Assembly: GCF_019711565.1 (NCBI RefSeq)
Contig: NZ_JAIGNN010000002.1
Span: 806,001 to 870,000 of the forward strand
DNA from: Qipengyuania proteolytica
GTDB lineage: Bacteria; Pseudomonadota; Alphaproteobacteria; Sphingomonadales; Sphingomonadaceae
Length of the DNA stretch: 64,000 nucleotides
Direction of reading: 5' to 3'
In this document: positions 21,834-29,624 of the stretch, one piece after another
Layout of the letters: the number at the start of each line of letters is the position of its first letter
Position numbering within the stretch: the first letter of the stretch is position 1
The notes under the pieces: model-generated
Database searches by the model: none
Told to the model about the DNA's origin: nothing
The model's input: only the letters and a program-made list of their open reading frames with translations
Position numbers and translations under genes: made by a program

Positions 21834-22085
21834 ATGCTTCAGCAACCCGCAGACTTCCCGCACAACGGATCGCAGGCCTTCCTTGCCGGGACGGCCGATC
21901 CGGTGACGATCATCCGCCGCAATGCCGATGGCAGCGCGCTCGTCCGCCGCGACCCCAAACCCCACCAGCGCCGCAACCGCGACGCCAGCGGCAACACCAC
22001 CGTCCCCTTCGCCGACCTTCACGAGACCGAGGCTGCGGCCATGGCCCCCGCGACCAAGCGCCGCCGGAAGAAGGGAGCGAAGTGA
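21834..22085 (+). CDS. Small early phage protein, unknown
   Basis: An 83-residue protein starting MLQQPADFPHNGSQAFLAGT, ending in a basic KRRRKKGAK tail. GGAG lies 7 bases before the ATG. It is the first gene after the repressor-controlled promoter. No domain is recognised; the charged tail could bind nucleic acid. Confidence 0.68.
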   Translation: MLQQPADFPHNGSQAFLAGTADPVTIIRRNADGSALVRRDPKPHQRRNRDASGNTTVPFADLHETEAAAMAPATKRRRKKGAK

Positions 22086-22366
22086 TGGAGAAGCACGACA
22101 ACAGCGGGCCGCGCGCCGTGAACGCTGGCAATGCAGAGCTTCACCACAGCAAGGCTGGCATCATCAGCCGCGCATTCATGCGAGCGCTCGCCGAAGCCGA
22201 GCAGCAAACCGAGGTCGATATCAACTCGGACGACATGCTGAGCATTGGCTCCTTCGATTTCGGCCCGACCTTCCAGACGACTACTGGCGAAGCTTTCATC
22301 ACTTGCTTGTTCGACGAGCTCCGCACTTTGGGCGTCAAGCTCGATTTCTCGGCGGTCAGCGAATGA
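22085..22366 (+). CDS. Small early phage protein, unknown
   Basis: A 93-residue protein from ATG 22085-22087 (TGATG overlap with the gene before). It contains SKAGIISRAFMRALAEAEQQ and a C-terminal TGEAFITCLFDELRTLGVKL. No motif is recognised. Its GC is lower than in the next genes. The stop overlaps the next ATG (ATGA at 22363-22366), which supports coupled translation. Confidence 0.68.
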   Translation: MEKHDNSGPRAVNAGNAELHHSKAGIISRAFMRALAEAEQQTEVDINSDDMLSIGSFDFGPTFQTTTGEAFITCLFDELRTLGVKLDFSAVSE

Positions 22367-22782
22367 GCTACCTCACCCGCATCGCCCTTGCCGAGCTGCA
22401 CCAGCGCAAGGCCTCGGTCGACGAAGCCGTCCGCATGCGCCGCTTCGATCGCGAGGCGGGCGAGCGCCTGCTCGCCTGCTGGCTCTCGATCGCGCTCGCC
22501 GCCGGTGCCGCGCCGCGCGAATGCTTCGCCCTGGTCGAGCACTGGCAGGAGGACAACGAGTATTCCGACAGCGCCGCCCGCGCCGTGCTGTTGTCGGACG
22601 GCCCGCGCCGCCACGAATACCTCGCCGAACTCGCCCGCGCCCGCAACCTCGCGGCAGGGAAAGCGAGAGCCAACCCGACCAACCGCGCGCTGCAAACCCG
22701 CCACGCCGACCTCGAATGCCTCGCCATCCTCCTCGGCGCCCCCAGCGAACCCGAGAGCATCGCACAAAGGCTGGCCGCGTGA
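22363..22782 (+). CDS. Phage protein of unknown function, integrase operon
   Basis: A 139-residue helical protein starting MSYLTRIALAELHQRKASVD, rich in Ala, Arg and Glu. Overlaps with both neighbours (ATGA before, GTGA after) make translation in this frame likely among the several open frames here. No family is recognised. Confidence 0.65.
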   Translation: MSYLTRIALAELHQRKASVDEAVRMRRFDREAGERLLACWLSIALAAGAAPRECFALVEHWQEDNEYSDSAARAVLLSDGPRRHEYLAELARARNLAAGKARANPTNRALQTRHADLECLAILLGAPSEPESIAQRLAA

Positions 22783-23069
22783 CCATCCTCCCCACCCTCG
22801 TCCTGCTGGCCATCGCCGCCGCAGCCACCCTCACCCTCGCCGACAGCGCCTGCCGCTGGTGGTCGGCTTTCAAAGGACTGCCAAGCATGAGCTACGACCA
22901 CTACCGCCCCGACCCGAGCCTGCGCCTGCTGAAGCACGGCCCGCTCGTCCCGATGGCGGACGAGGCGATCGCAGCCGACCGCCGCAAGACCCGCCTTCTC
23001 GCCGCCACCAGCGCCGCCCTGATCGCCCTCGCCCTCACCGGCGCGCTGGTCGTCGCGAACAGCATCTGA
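22779..23069 (+). CDS. Small membrane protein, two predicted helices
   Basis: From GTG 22779-22781 (overlapping the previous stop) the product is 96 residues: a membrane helix at the N-terminus (ILPTLVLLAIAAAATLTLAD), a short polar middle, and a second helix at the C-terminus (LLAATSAALIALALTGALVV). Both ends would face the same side. Function unknown; size and topology would also fit a holin-like protein, but there is no lysis enzyme beside it. Confidence 0.6.
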   Translation: MTILPTLVLLAIAAAATLTLADSACRWWSAFKGLPSMSYDHYRPDPSLRLLKHGPLVPMADEAIAADRRKTRLLAATSAALIALALTGALVVANSI

Positions 23070-23320
23070 TGAGCCGCGCCGGCAAACGACACACGCGCAC
23101 GTGCGGCCTGACTCCGAAGGAAGCGGAGGTGCTCGACCTCTGGGACAACGGCTTCAGCACACGGCAGATCGCCGAGCGTACCGGGCGAAAGCTCAAGGAA
23201 GTCTCGAAACTGGTCATGATGTACCACGCGGGTGGCGACGGCGGCGAAGCCAACAATTCGATCAGGAACGGTTCGCGCTGCCTGCTCGACGCGCTGCGCC
23301 GCGAAGGCTTCGCAGCCTGA
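23069..23320 (+). CDS. Small helix-turn-helix protein (sigma-4/LuxR-like)
   Basis: An 83-residue protein whose first half, LTPKEAEVLDLWDNGFSTRQ followed by IAERTGRKLKEVSKLV, is a clear LuxR/sigma70 region 4-type helix-turn-helix. It starts at ATG 23069-23071, overlapping the previous stop. Being one gene before the integrase in the same operon, it is a candidate recombination directionality factor or a regulator of the operon; this is inference only. Confidence 0.7.
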   Translation: MSRAGKRHTRTCGLTPKEAEVLDLWDNGFSTRQIAERTGRKLKEVSKLVMMYHAGGDGGEANNSIRNGSRCLLDALRREGFAA

Positions 23321-23499
23321 TGGCCACCCGCGCCGCCCCTTCCGTGCGTCCTCCCGCACCCGGCGCGGCCATCGACTTCGCGCGTGCCCTTGCGCGCGCC
23401 CACGTTGCGCGGGACATTGCCGCCACCGGCGCCGATTCGGCCGCCGGTGCCGCCACGAAAGCCGCCCATGCGCACGCTGATCTACGCCCGCTACTCTAG
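23320..23499 (+). CDS. Small Ala-rich ORF overlapping the integrase start
   Basis: A 59-residue Ala/Arg-rich frame with its ATG overlapping the previous stop (TGATG at 23318-23322) and its end overlapping the integrase gene by 32 bases. The coupling argues for translation, which could deliver ribosomes to the integrase start. The composition is low-complexity and no domain is visible, so it may not have a function of its own. Confidence 0.45.
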   Translation: MATRAAPSVRPPAPGAAIDFARALARAHVARDIAATGADSAAGAATKAAHAHADLRPLL

Positions 23500-25054
23500 C
23501 CAGCTGCAGAACCCGCGCTCGATCGCCGCGCAGGCCGCCGCCTGCCGCGCGCGGGCCGAGCAGGAAGGCTGGGAAATCGTCGGCGAATATTCCGATGCCG
23601 CGATCAGCGGCGCCGCCGGGATAGACGATGCCCAGCGCCCCGGCCTCGCCGCCATGCTCGCGCGGATCGAGGCGCTGCGCGGCACCCCCGCCGCCGTCCA
23701 GCAGGTCCTGACCGAAAGCACCGACCGCATCGCCCGCCACCAGGGCGACGCCTTCGCCGTGCGCGAGCTGCTCGAGCATGCCGGCGCCCGCCTCTTCACC
23801 CTGATGGACGGCGAGGTCGACGAGATCACCGGCACCATCAAGGGCCTGCTCGACGCGCGCATGCGCAAGGATCTCGCCGCCCGCGTGCGCCGCGGCCACA
23901 AGGGCAACATCGCCGAAGGCCGCGCAGCCTCGGGGGTGGCTTACGGCTATCGCAAGGTTGCCAGGCTCGACGAGAAGGGCGAGCTCGTCCGCGGCCTGCG
24001 CGAAGTGGACGAGGAGACCGCCGCGATCGTGCGCCGGATCTTCACCGAATACGATGCCGGCAGCAGCCCGCGCGCCATCGCGAACGGCTTGAATGCCGAT
24101 GGCATCCCCGCCCCGCGCGGTGCGATCTGGCGGCCCAGCACGATCATCGGCCACCGCAAATGCGCCTTCGGCGTACTCGCCAACCCGATCTACATCGGCC
24201 GCCTGCAATATGGCCGCTCGAAAAGCGTCCGCGACCCGCGCACCCGCGCGCGCAGCACCGCGCCGGGGGATGGGCCGGTGGTGGAGGGCGAGGCCCCGCA
24301 CCTGCGCATCATCGAACAGGACTTGTGGGACCGCGTGCAGGCGCAGATCGAGGAGCGCGCGACCGGCCCCGCCCAGCGCCAGCGCCGGCCGAAACACCTG
24401 CTGTCGGGCTTGGGCGAATGCGGCACCTGCGGCGGCAACTGGATCGTGGTGGCGACCGGATATTTCGGCTGCAGCACCTTCGCCGGCGGCGGCAAAGGCG
24501 CCTGCACCAACAACCGGATGATCAAGGCCGAGGATTACGAGCGCCGCGTGCTGGCCGAACTGAAGGCCGAGCTGCTCGACCCCGATGTCGTTGCCGCCTA
24601 CCTCGACGAATATGGCAAGGAGCACGCGCGGGTGCGCCGCGAGGCAGCCCAGAACCACGCCCTGCTCGATCGCCGCGCCGCCAAGGCCGAGGCAAAGGTC
24701 GCCCGCCTCGTCGCCGCCATCGCCGACGGCGGCGGCGAATTCGCCGAAATCAGGGAAGCGCTCGCAGCAGCAAAGGCCGAGGCCGAGACCATCGCAAGGG
24801 AACGCCGCGCGCTCGACGCCATCCCCACGATCGCACTGCATCCCGGCCTCTCCCGCCAGTACCGCGCAGCAGTCGAAAACCTCGAACGCGAACTGGCCGA
24901 CGAGACGACAAAGGCGCAAGCGGCCCCCAAACTGCGCGCCCTAATCGCGAAGATCGTCCTCTCGCCCAAGCCACCCCCGGCCAAGCGCGGCGTCGTCCTG
25001 GAAGTGATCCGCCACATCGAAGAAACCCTGACCGCCCTCCAGCGCCAGGCCTAA
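23468..25054 (+). CDS. Large serine integrase
   Basis: From ATG 23468-23470 the protein is 528 residues. The resolvase domain opens RTLIYARYSSQLQNPRSIAA with the catalytic serine at about position 10, and includes TESTDRIARHQGDAF. A recombinase domain follows (AYGYRKVARLDEKGELVRGL), then a zinc ribbon (CGTCGGNW... CSTFAGGGKGAC) and a long charged coiled-coil region. This is the architecture of large serine phage integrases, which join attP and attB without host factors. The stop is about 20 bases from the junction with host DNA. An upstream in-frame ATG at 23384 is possible but less family-like. Confidence 0.93.
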   Translation: MRTLIYARYSSQLQNPRSIAAQAAACRARAEQEGWEIVGEYSDAAISGAAGIDDAQRPGLAAMLARIEALRGTPAAVQQVLTESTDRIARHQGDAFAVRELLEHAGARLFTLMDGEVDEITGTIKGLLDARMRKDLAARVRRGHKGNIAEGRAASGVAYGYRKVARLDEKGELVRGLREVDEETAAIVRRIFTEYDAGSSPRAIANGLNADGIPAPRGAIWRPSTIIGHRKCAFGVLANPIYIGRLQYGRSKSVRDPRTRARSTAPGDGPVVEGEAPHLRIIEQDLWDRVQAQIEERATGPAQRQRRPKHLLSGLGECGTCGGNWIVVATGYFGCSTFAGGGKGACTNNRMIKAEDYERRVLAELKAELLDPDVVAAYLDEYGKEHARVRREAAQNHALLDRRAAKAEAKVARLVAAIADGGGEFAEIREALAAAKAEAETIARERRALDAIPTIALHPGLSRQYRAAVENLERELADETTKAQAAPKLRALIAKIVLSPKPPPAKRGVVLEVIRHIEETLTALQRQA

Positions 25055-25075
25055 ACTCTGGTAACGCACAATGCA
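25055..25075. other. Right prophage attachment junction (attR), inferred
   Basis: The integrase stop is at 25052-25054. The minus-strand glycosyltransferase frame keeps family sequence (SHYSDEFAEMH) down to about 25071 and then turns into unrelated residues that read antisense through the integrase gene. The crossover of a serine integrase therefore falls at about 25055-25075. The matching left junction lies outside the window. Confidence 0.65.
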
Positions 25076-25721
25076 TTTCGGCAAATTCGTCCGAATAGTG
25101 ACTGCCGACCAGCCGCGAATCGGATTGCGGGAGGGCTAGCACGGGGAGCTGTACGAAATCCGCCGTGTCGAGCGCATGGTCCAGCAGCGGCAGCGCGGCG
25201 GGATCGACCATATCCTCCGCATCGTGGAGCAGGACCATGCGCGCCTCCCTGCCCGAGCGCCGCTCGTCCTCGCGAAGCGCCGCATAGAGCCGGTTCAGGC
25301 AATCGGCCTTGCTGGTCGGCCCATCGACGCCGTGGATCACGAGACGCACCCGTGCATCCCCGCGCGCTGCGGCCATGGCCGAGGCCAGCGTCTGCGGGTC
25401 GTTGCGATAGCAACCGACGTAGACCCGCAGCTTCGAAAACCGCCACACCGACAGCATGTGGTGGATCGTCGGCCCGATGACTGCCGATTCCTGCCACGCC
25501 GGGATGAAGACTGCCGCAGGACCGGCGAGCTCGCGGGCGGCAAGATCGTCGTCTCGAGCCTCGGGTGTCCGGATGCGTCGCCCCAGTCTCTGCCAGATGT
25601 AAACAAGATCGATGGCGAACTCGTCGAGCACGCCGATCGCGAAAAAGGCTGCCGTGAACAGCAAAAGCTCGCGATGCACGAGCAGAAACCACTCGCCGGC
25701 AGTGAATGCGACTGTGTGCAA
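25071..25721 (-). pseudogene. 5' part of an NfrB-like family 2 glycosyltransferase gene, split by the prophage
   Basis: Membrane segment HRELLLFTAAFFAIGVLDEF, then FIPAWQESAVIGPTIHHML, YVGCYRNDPQTLASAMAAA, GPTSKADCLNRLYAAL, LHDAEDMVDPAALPL and DFVQLPVLALPQSDSRLVGS are typical of NfrB-like glycosyltransferases, with the DxD-type HDAED motif. The intact family is far longer, and here it stops at the prophage junction. TTG 25719-25721 (AAGGGG upstream) is my preferred start; ATG 25788-25790 is alternative. The 3' part should lie beyond the left end of the prophage. Excision would restore the gene. Confidence 0.8.
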
Positions 25722-25804
25722 CCCCGTTATCCCCTTGCCGGACTTGTAACGAAACGACAGGCCCCTTGCAACGTGTCGCGGATTGCTCAAAGAGCGCTCG
25801 CAAG

Positions 25805-27031
25805 ATGACCGAACGCCCCTCAGCCTTTCGCCTCGTTTTCGCCCCCGTTCGCGCGCTCTTCGTCAGCGACGCATCGGCCGGCGTCCTCCTCATCCTGGTA
25901 GCGGCAGCGGCGATGCTGGCGGCAAATTCGCCGTTCCACGAGGAATATGACTCGCTCTTTCATGGCGCGCTGTTCTCCGCAGAGACCTTCAAGCTCAACA
26001 CGCTGCATTTGTGGATCAACGATGCCCTGATGGCGGTGTTCTTCTTCGTCGTCGGACTGGAGGTTAAGCGCGAGTGGATCGAAGGGCAGCTGTCCTCGCC
26101 GGCCCAGCGCCGCCTGCCCGTGCTGGCAGCGATTGCTGGCATGGCCTTCCCGGCGCTGATCTACGTGTTCTTCGTCAAGGCCGAAGCGTCCCCGGAACTA
26201 CTGCGGGGCTGGGCCATCCCGGCGGCCACCGACATCGCCTTCGCGATGGGCGTGCTTGGGCTGCTGGGCAATCGCGTTCCCGCTTCGTTGCGGCTTTTCC
26301 TCCTGACTGTGGCCATCGTCGACGACATCGGCGCGGTGCTGGTGATCGCGGTGTTCTACACGGCGAACCTGAAGCTCGGCTATCTGGCGGCTGCCGCGGT
26401 GGTGACCGGAATCATGTATGCAATGAACCGGTTAAAGGTTGCCCAATACTGGCCGTACATCCTGCTTGCCGTCGTCCTGTGGTATTTCGTGCTCAATTCC
26501 GGCGTGCATGCCACGATCGCCGGGGTGGTTGCGGCGCTGACGATCCCGATGGTGGGTCCGGACGACGAAACCATGGTGGAACGGATGGAACATGCACTCG
26601 CCCCGTGGAGTGCCTATCTCATCGTACCGGTCTTCGGTTTCGCGAATGCGGGGGTCGATTTCTCGACCATGGGCCTCGACGGCGTCCTGGCGCCGCTCCC
26701 CCTGGCAATCGCTGCAGGCCTGTTCCTCGGCAAGCAGATCGGGATTTTCGCCGCCATCTGGGGCGCGGAAAAGAGCGGTTTCGCGCTGCGTCCGGACCAG
26801 GCCACTTGGCCAGAGGTATGGGGCGTGTCGATCCTGTGCGGGATCGGCTTCACCATGTCGCTGTTCATCGGCGAACTGGCTTTCCCCGGCTCGCGCGAGC
26901 TGATCGACGAAGCGAAGATCGGAACTCTGCTCGGCTCGCTCATTTCGGCGATAGTTGGCTTCACGATCCTGCGTATGACGACGACGCACCCGGACGATCC
27001 GTGCTCGCCCTATGTGGACAAGCAGGGCTGA
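25805..27031 (+). CDS. nhaA: Na+/H+ antiporter NhaA
   Basis: A 408-residue inner-membrane protein with the NhaA signatures: HLWINDALMAVFFFVVGLEV, the AATDIAFAMGVLGLLG segment, and the paired aspartates in TVAIVDDIGAVLVIAVF, which bind and carry sodium and protons. It exchanges Na+ for H+ and serves pH and salt tolerance. The start MTERPSAFRLVF at 25805 was chosen because the frame before it is the divergent glycosyltransferase promoter region. It ends one base before the convergent glyoxalase gene stop. Confidence 0.95.
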   Translation: MTERPSAFRLVFAPVRALFVSDASAGVLLILVAAAAMLAANSPFHEEYDSLFHGALFSAETFKLNTLHLWINDALMAVFFFVVGLEVKREWIEGQLSSPAQRRLPVLAAIAGMAFPALIYVFFVKAEASPELLRGWAIPAATDIAFAMGVLGLLGNRVPASLRLFLLTVAIVDDIGAVLVIAVFYTANLKLGYLAAAAVVTGIMYAMNRLKVAQYWPYILLAVVLWYFVLNSGVHATIAGVVAALTIPMVGPDDETMVERMEHALAPWSAYLIVPVFGFANAGVDFSTMGLDGVLAPLPLAIAAGLFLGKQIGIFAAIWGAEKSGFALRPDQATWPEVWGVSILCGIGFTMSLFIGELAFPGSRELIDEAKIGTLLGSLISAIVGFTILRMTTTHPDDPCSPYVDKQG

Positions 27032-27032
27032 C

Positions 27033-27470
27033 CTACCAGCTGCCGGTATTCTCCATGGTGGCCCAGGGTTCCTGCGGCTCGAGATAGCCGTCCTGCAACA
27101 GCTCGATCGAGATGCCGTCGGGCGTGCGGACGAAGGCCATGTGCCCGTCGCGCGGTGGACGATTGATGACGTGGCCGGCGTCGGCGATCCGCTGGCAGGT
27201 GTCGTAGATATTCTCCACCCGATAGGCGAGATGCCCGAAATTGCGGCCGCCGCCGTAGGCTTCCGGCGCGCTCCCGTCCTCAGGTGGCCAGTTGTAGGTC
27301 AGCTCAATCTCCGCAGCGCCTTCCTGCCCGGGCGCCGCGAGGAACACGAGCGTGAAACGCCCTTTCTCGTTATCGAAGCGGCGGACTTCCTTTAAACCGA
27401 TCAGCTCGAAGAAGGCGACCGTGGCATCGATGTCGCTGACGCGGATCATGGTGTGAAGATATTTCGGCAC
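27033..27470 (-). CDS. gloA: Lactoylglutathione lyase (glyoxalase I)
   Basis: From GTG 27468-27470 (GGAG eight bases upstream) the product is 145 residues: PKYLHTMIRVSDIDATVAFF, FTLVFLAAPG...EIELTYNW, GHLAYRVENIYDTCQRI and DPDGISIEL-like TPDGISIELLQDG. Metal-binding His and Glu residues of the glyoxalase/VOC fold are present (H, E of IELTYNW, H of FGHLAYRV, E of ISIELLQ). It converts the methylglyoxal-glutathione adduct to lactoylglutathione. A longer frame with an ATG at 27495 exists but is less family-like. Confidence 0.92.
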   Translation of the reverse strand: MPKYLHTMIRVSDIDATVAFFELIGLKEVRRFDNEKGRFTLVFLAAPGQEGAAEIELTYNWPPEDGSAPEAYGGGRNFGHLAYRVENIYDTCQRIADAGHVINRPPRDGHMAFVRTPDGISIELLQDGYLEPQEPWATMENTGSW

Positions 27471-27744
27471 TGGAACTCCGTTCGACTGAATGAGCACTGG
27501 GCTCTAGCATGATAAACGAAGGCCCGCGCGCTGCGCAAACGCGCGAAACGCGGCGTGGCCGCGCTATCTTGTCGGATGTTCCAGATCGGCCACGGTCGGG
27601 TGAGGGAGAGGTCGGCGAGGAAAGTGTGGGCCGTAGACCGCGCTATAGCAGGTCGTTCGCCCCGGCGTCGCCCGGATCTGCCAGACGCCTCCAACATGCG
27701 GAGTTGGGGACGGGCCATCACCCGCCCCCAGCCCGGCTGGTCAA

Positions 27745-28503
27745 TCAGAAGCTGGCGGAAAGCGTCGCCACGATCGCATCGTCGGTGAAGCCATCGATCG
27801 AGGGACCTTCGACGCCGACGTAGGCCACGCCGGCTTCGAAATTGCCATGCGACACGCTGGCGCCGATCGACCAGTCGAGACCGGTGTCGTCGGCGGTTCC
27901 GGCGAGCAGCGGCGGCGCCAGAACGCCGTCGGTGTAACCGAGGTGGCCGGTCAGCGTGACCGGCGTGCTCGGCAGGCTGAAGCCAAGATCGGTGTAGAGA
28001 TAGAGGTTGTCCTCGCCGCCGAGCGAATCCTGCTTCCAGGCATAGGCTGCGCCGACCGTGGCTTCTGCCGGACCGAGGTTGAAGCCGACGGACGCGTAGG
28101 GCTCCCAATAGTCCGTATCGAGGCCGAGGTCCTCGGTCGGATAGAGATAGTAGAGAATACCGACGTCGACGCTGACGGCATCGGTCAGCTGGCCACCCCA
28201 GCCGCCGTAGAGGTCGACTTCGAGGTCACCATAGGCCGGGCCGCCCTTGATCGAAGAGGCCCACGTCCCGACGTAGAAGCCGCTGTCATGCGACACGTCG
28301 AAGCCGCCTTGCAGCGCGGGATCGCCGCCCGACAGCGATACGCCGCGGAAGCGATAGTCGGTGGTCAGGGCCACATTGGCCGAGACGGAAACGCCTTCGA
28401 TGCCCTCTTCGGGCGCTTCGTCCTGCGCGAGGACGGGCGTGGCGGAAATCAGGCCCGCGGTCGCGAGCGAAACGGCCATGAGGCCGCGAAAGGACGTCAG
28501 CAT
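27745..28503 (-). CDS. TorF-family outer-membrane porin (Gcw_chp)
   Basis: A 252-residue protein with a signal peptide (cleaved after VLAQ) and the TorF pattern: VSANVALTTDYRFRGVSLSG, GFDVSHDSGFYVGTWASSIK, and EVDLYGGWGG..., ending in a beta-strand with terminal Phe (VATLSASF), the usual outer-membrane insertion signal. Members are proposed outer-membrane channels in proteobacteria; substrate unknown. The 274 bases downstream (27471-27744) hold no gene; a GC-rich hairpin near 27705-27730 may be its terminator. Confidence 0.9.
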   Translation of the reverse strand: MLTSFRGLMAVSLATAGLISATPVLAQDEAPEEGIEGVSVSANVALTTDYRFRGVSLSGGDPALQGGFDVSHDSGFYVGTWASSIKGGPAYGDLEVDLYGGWGGQLTDAVSVDVGILYYLYPTEDLGLDTDYWEPYASVGFNLGPAEATVGAAYAWKQDSLGGEDNLYLYTDLGFSLPSTPVTLTGHLGYTDGVLAPPLLAGTADDTGLDWSIGASVSHGNFEAGVAYVGVEGPSIDGFTDDAIVATLSASF

Positions 28504-28779
28504 TACAAACTCCTGTGCGAGTGTCGCTTCGTCCCACCTGCGAATCCGTCGGGGCCTCTTGTGACGGCTCCTCGTCCGGATACGGCAACATTAGTGCCTT
28601 GATCGGCGGGTCGACGCAAGATTGGCACAGCAAAGTTTTTGCAGATGCGTCAAAAGCTGTGGCCTTTTCGCAACTGCACAATGGCGTTTTCAGCGAAGGT
28701 TGTCGCCGGAGGCGCTAGGCCCTATCTGACGCCGCACCCGCGCCGCCCTGGCCGCACATATCGAGTCACCAGAGCCACG

Positions 28780-29583
28780 ATGCTTCGTTCGCTTCGCCAA
28801 CTGTTCAAGGAACGCCCTGCCGATCGGCGCGTCGCAAGCGTGCCCGAGGGCGAGCGCTATTATGTCATCGGCGACATCCACGGGCGGCTCGACCTGTTCG
28901 AGGCGCTGATCGAGGCGATCGAGGCGGACGATGCGGCGCTTGGTGCAGCGTCCACCACAGTGGTCCTCCTCGGCGACCTGATCGATCGCGGCCCCGCGAG
29001 TGCGGGCGTGATCGAGCGGGCCCGGGACTGGGGCGAGACCCGCAAGGTCCGCTATCTCGCCGGCAATCACGAGGAAATGTTCCTCGAAAGCTTCAACGAC
29101 AAGGAAATGCTCCGCCACTTCGTCAAGCACGGCGGGCGCGAGACGATCCTCAGCTACGGTATCAAGCGCAAGCAGTATAACGAGCTGACGATCAAGGAAT
29201 TGCAGGCCGAGCTCGTCAACATCGTGCCTGCCGCTCACCGCCGGTTTCTCGAAAGCTTCGAGGACATGATCGTCGCCGGCGATTACGTCTTCGTGCATGC
29301 CGGCCTCAACCCGAAGCGGTCACTGGAAGACCAGAAGCGCGGCGACCTGCTGTGGATTCGCGAACGCTTCCTCAAGCACACCGAGCCGTTTAGCCATGTG
29401 GTCGTTCACGGCCACACCATTTTCGAAGGGATCGAGCGGACCGATCACCGCATCGGCATCGATACCGGTGCGTTCCGCACCGGGCGCCTCAGTGCTCTCG
29501 TGCTCGAAGGCGACACCAGGCGCACGATCCAGGCCGTCGAAACCGACGGCAGCGTCCGCGTCGAAACGGCGACGCTCGACTGA
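28780..29583 (+). CDS. Metallophosphatase, serine/threonine phosphatase-like
   Basis: A 267-residue calcineurin-like phosphatase with the metal-site motifs in order: GDIHGRLD, LLGDLIDRGP, LAGNHEEM, HAGLNP and VHGHT. This is the PrpE/ApaH-like bacterial group that hydrolyses phosphoproteins or dinucleoside polyphosphates. The frame extends upstream, but ATG 28780 starts the family sequence. The 276 bases before it (28504-28779) separate it from the divergent porin and show no further gene. Confidence 0.9.
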   Translation: MLRSLRQLFKERPADRRVASVPEGERYYVIGDIHGRLDLFEALIEAIEADDAALGAASTTVVLLGDLIDRGPASAGVIERARDWGETRKVRYLAGNHEEMFLESFNDKEMLRHFVKHGGRETILSYGIKRKQYNELTIKELQAELVNIVPAAHRRFLESFEDMIVAGDYVFVHAGLNPKRSLEDQKRGDLLWIRERFLKHTEPFSHVVVHGHTIFEGIERTDHRIGIDTGAFRTGRLSALVLEGDTRRTIQAVETDGSVRVETATLD

Positions 29584-29624
29584 CGGGCTTCAGGCGCCGG
29601 GCCGATCCCGGCGCCTGCCCGTCC

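Noticed and set aside
24750-25071. Extension of the glycosyltransferase frame into the integrase region
   Set aside because: The residues past about 25071 are antisense integrase sequence (Arg/Gly-rich) with no family similarity. The frame is a chimaera made by prophage insertion.
27498-27744. Possible small gene or RNA in the gap before the porin
   Set aside because: Short frames there have no start signals and no RNA family features; only a GC-rich hairpin near 27705-27730 stands out.
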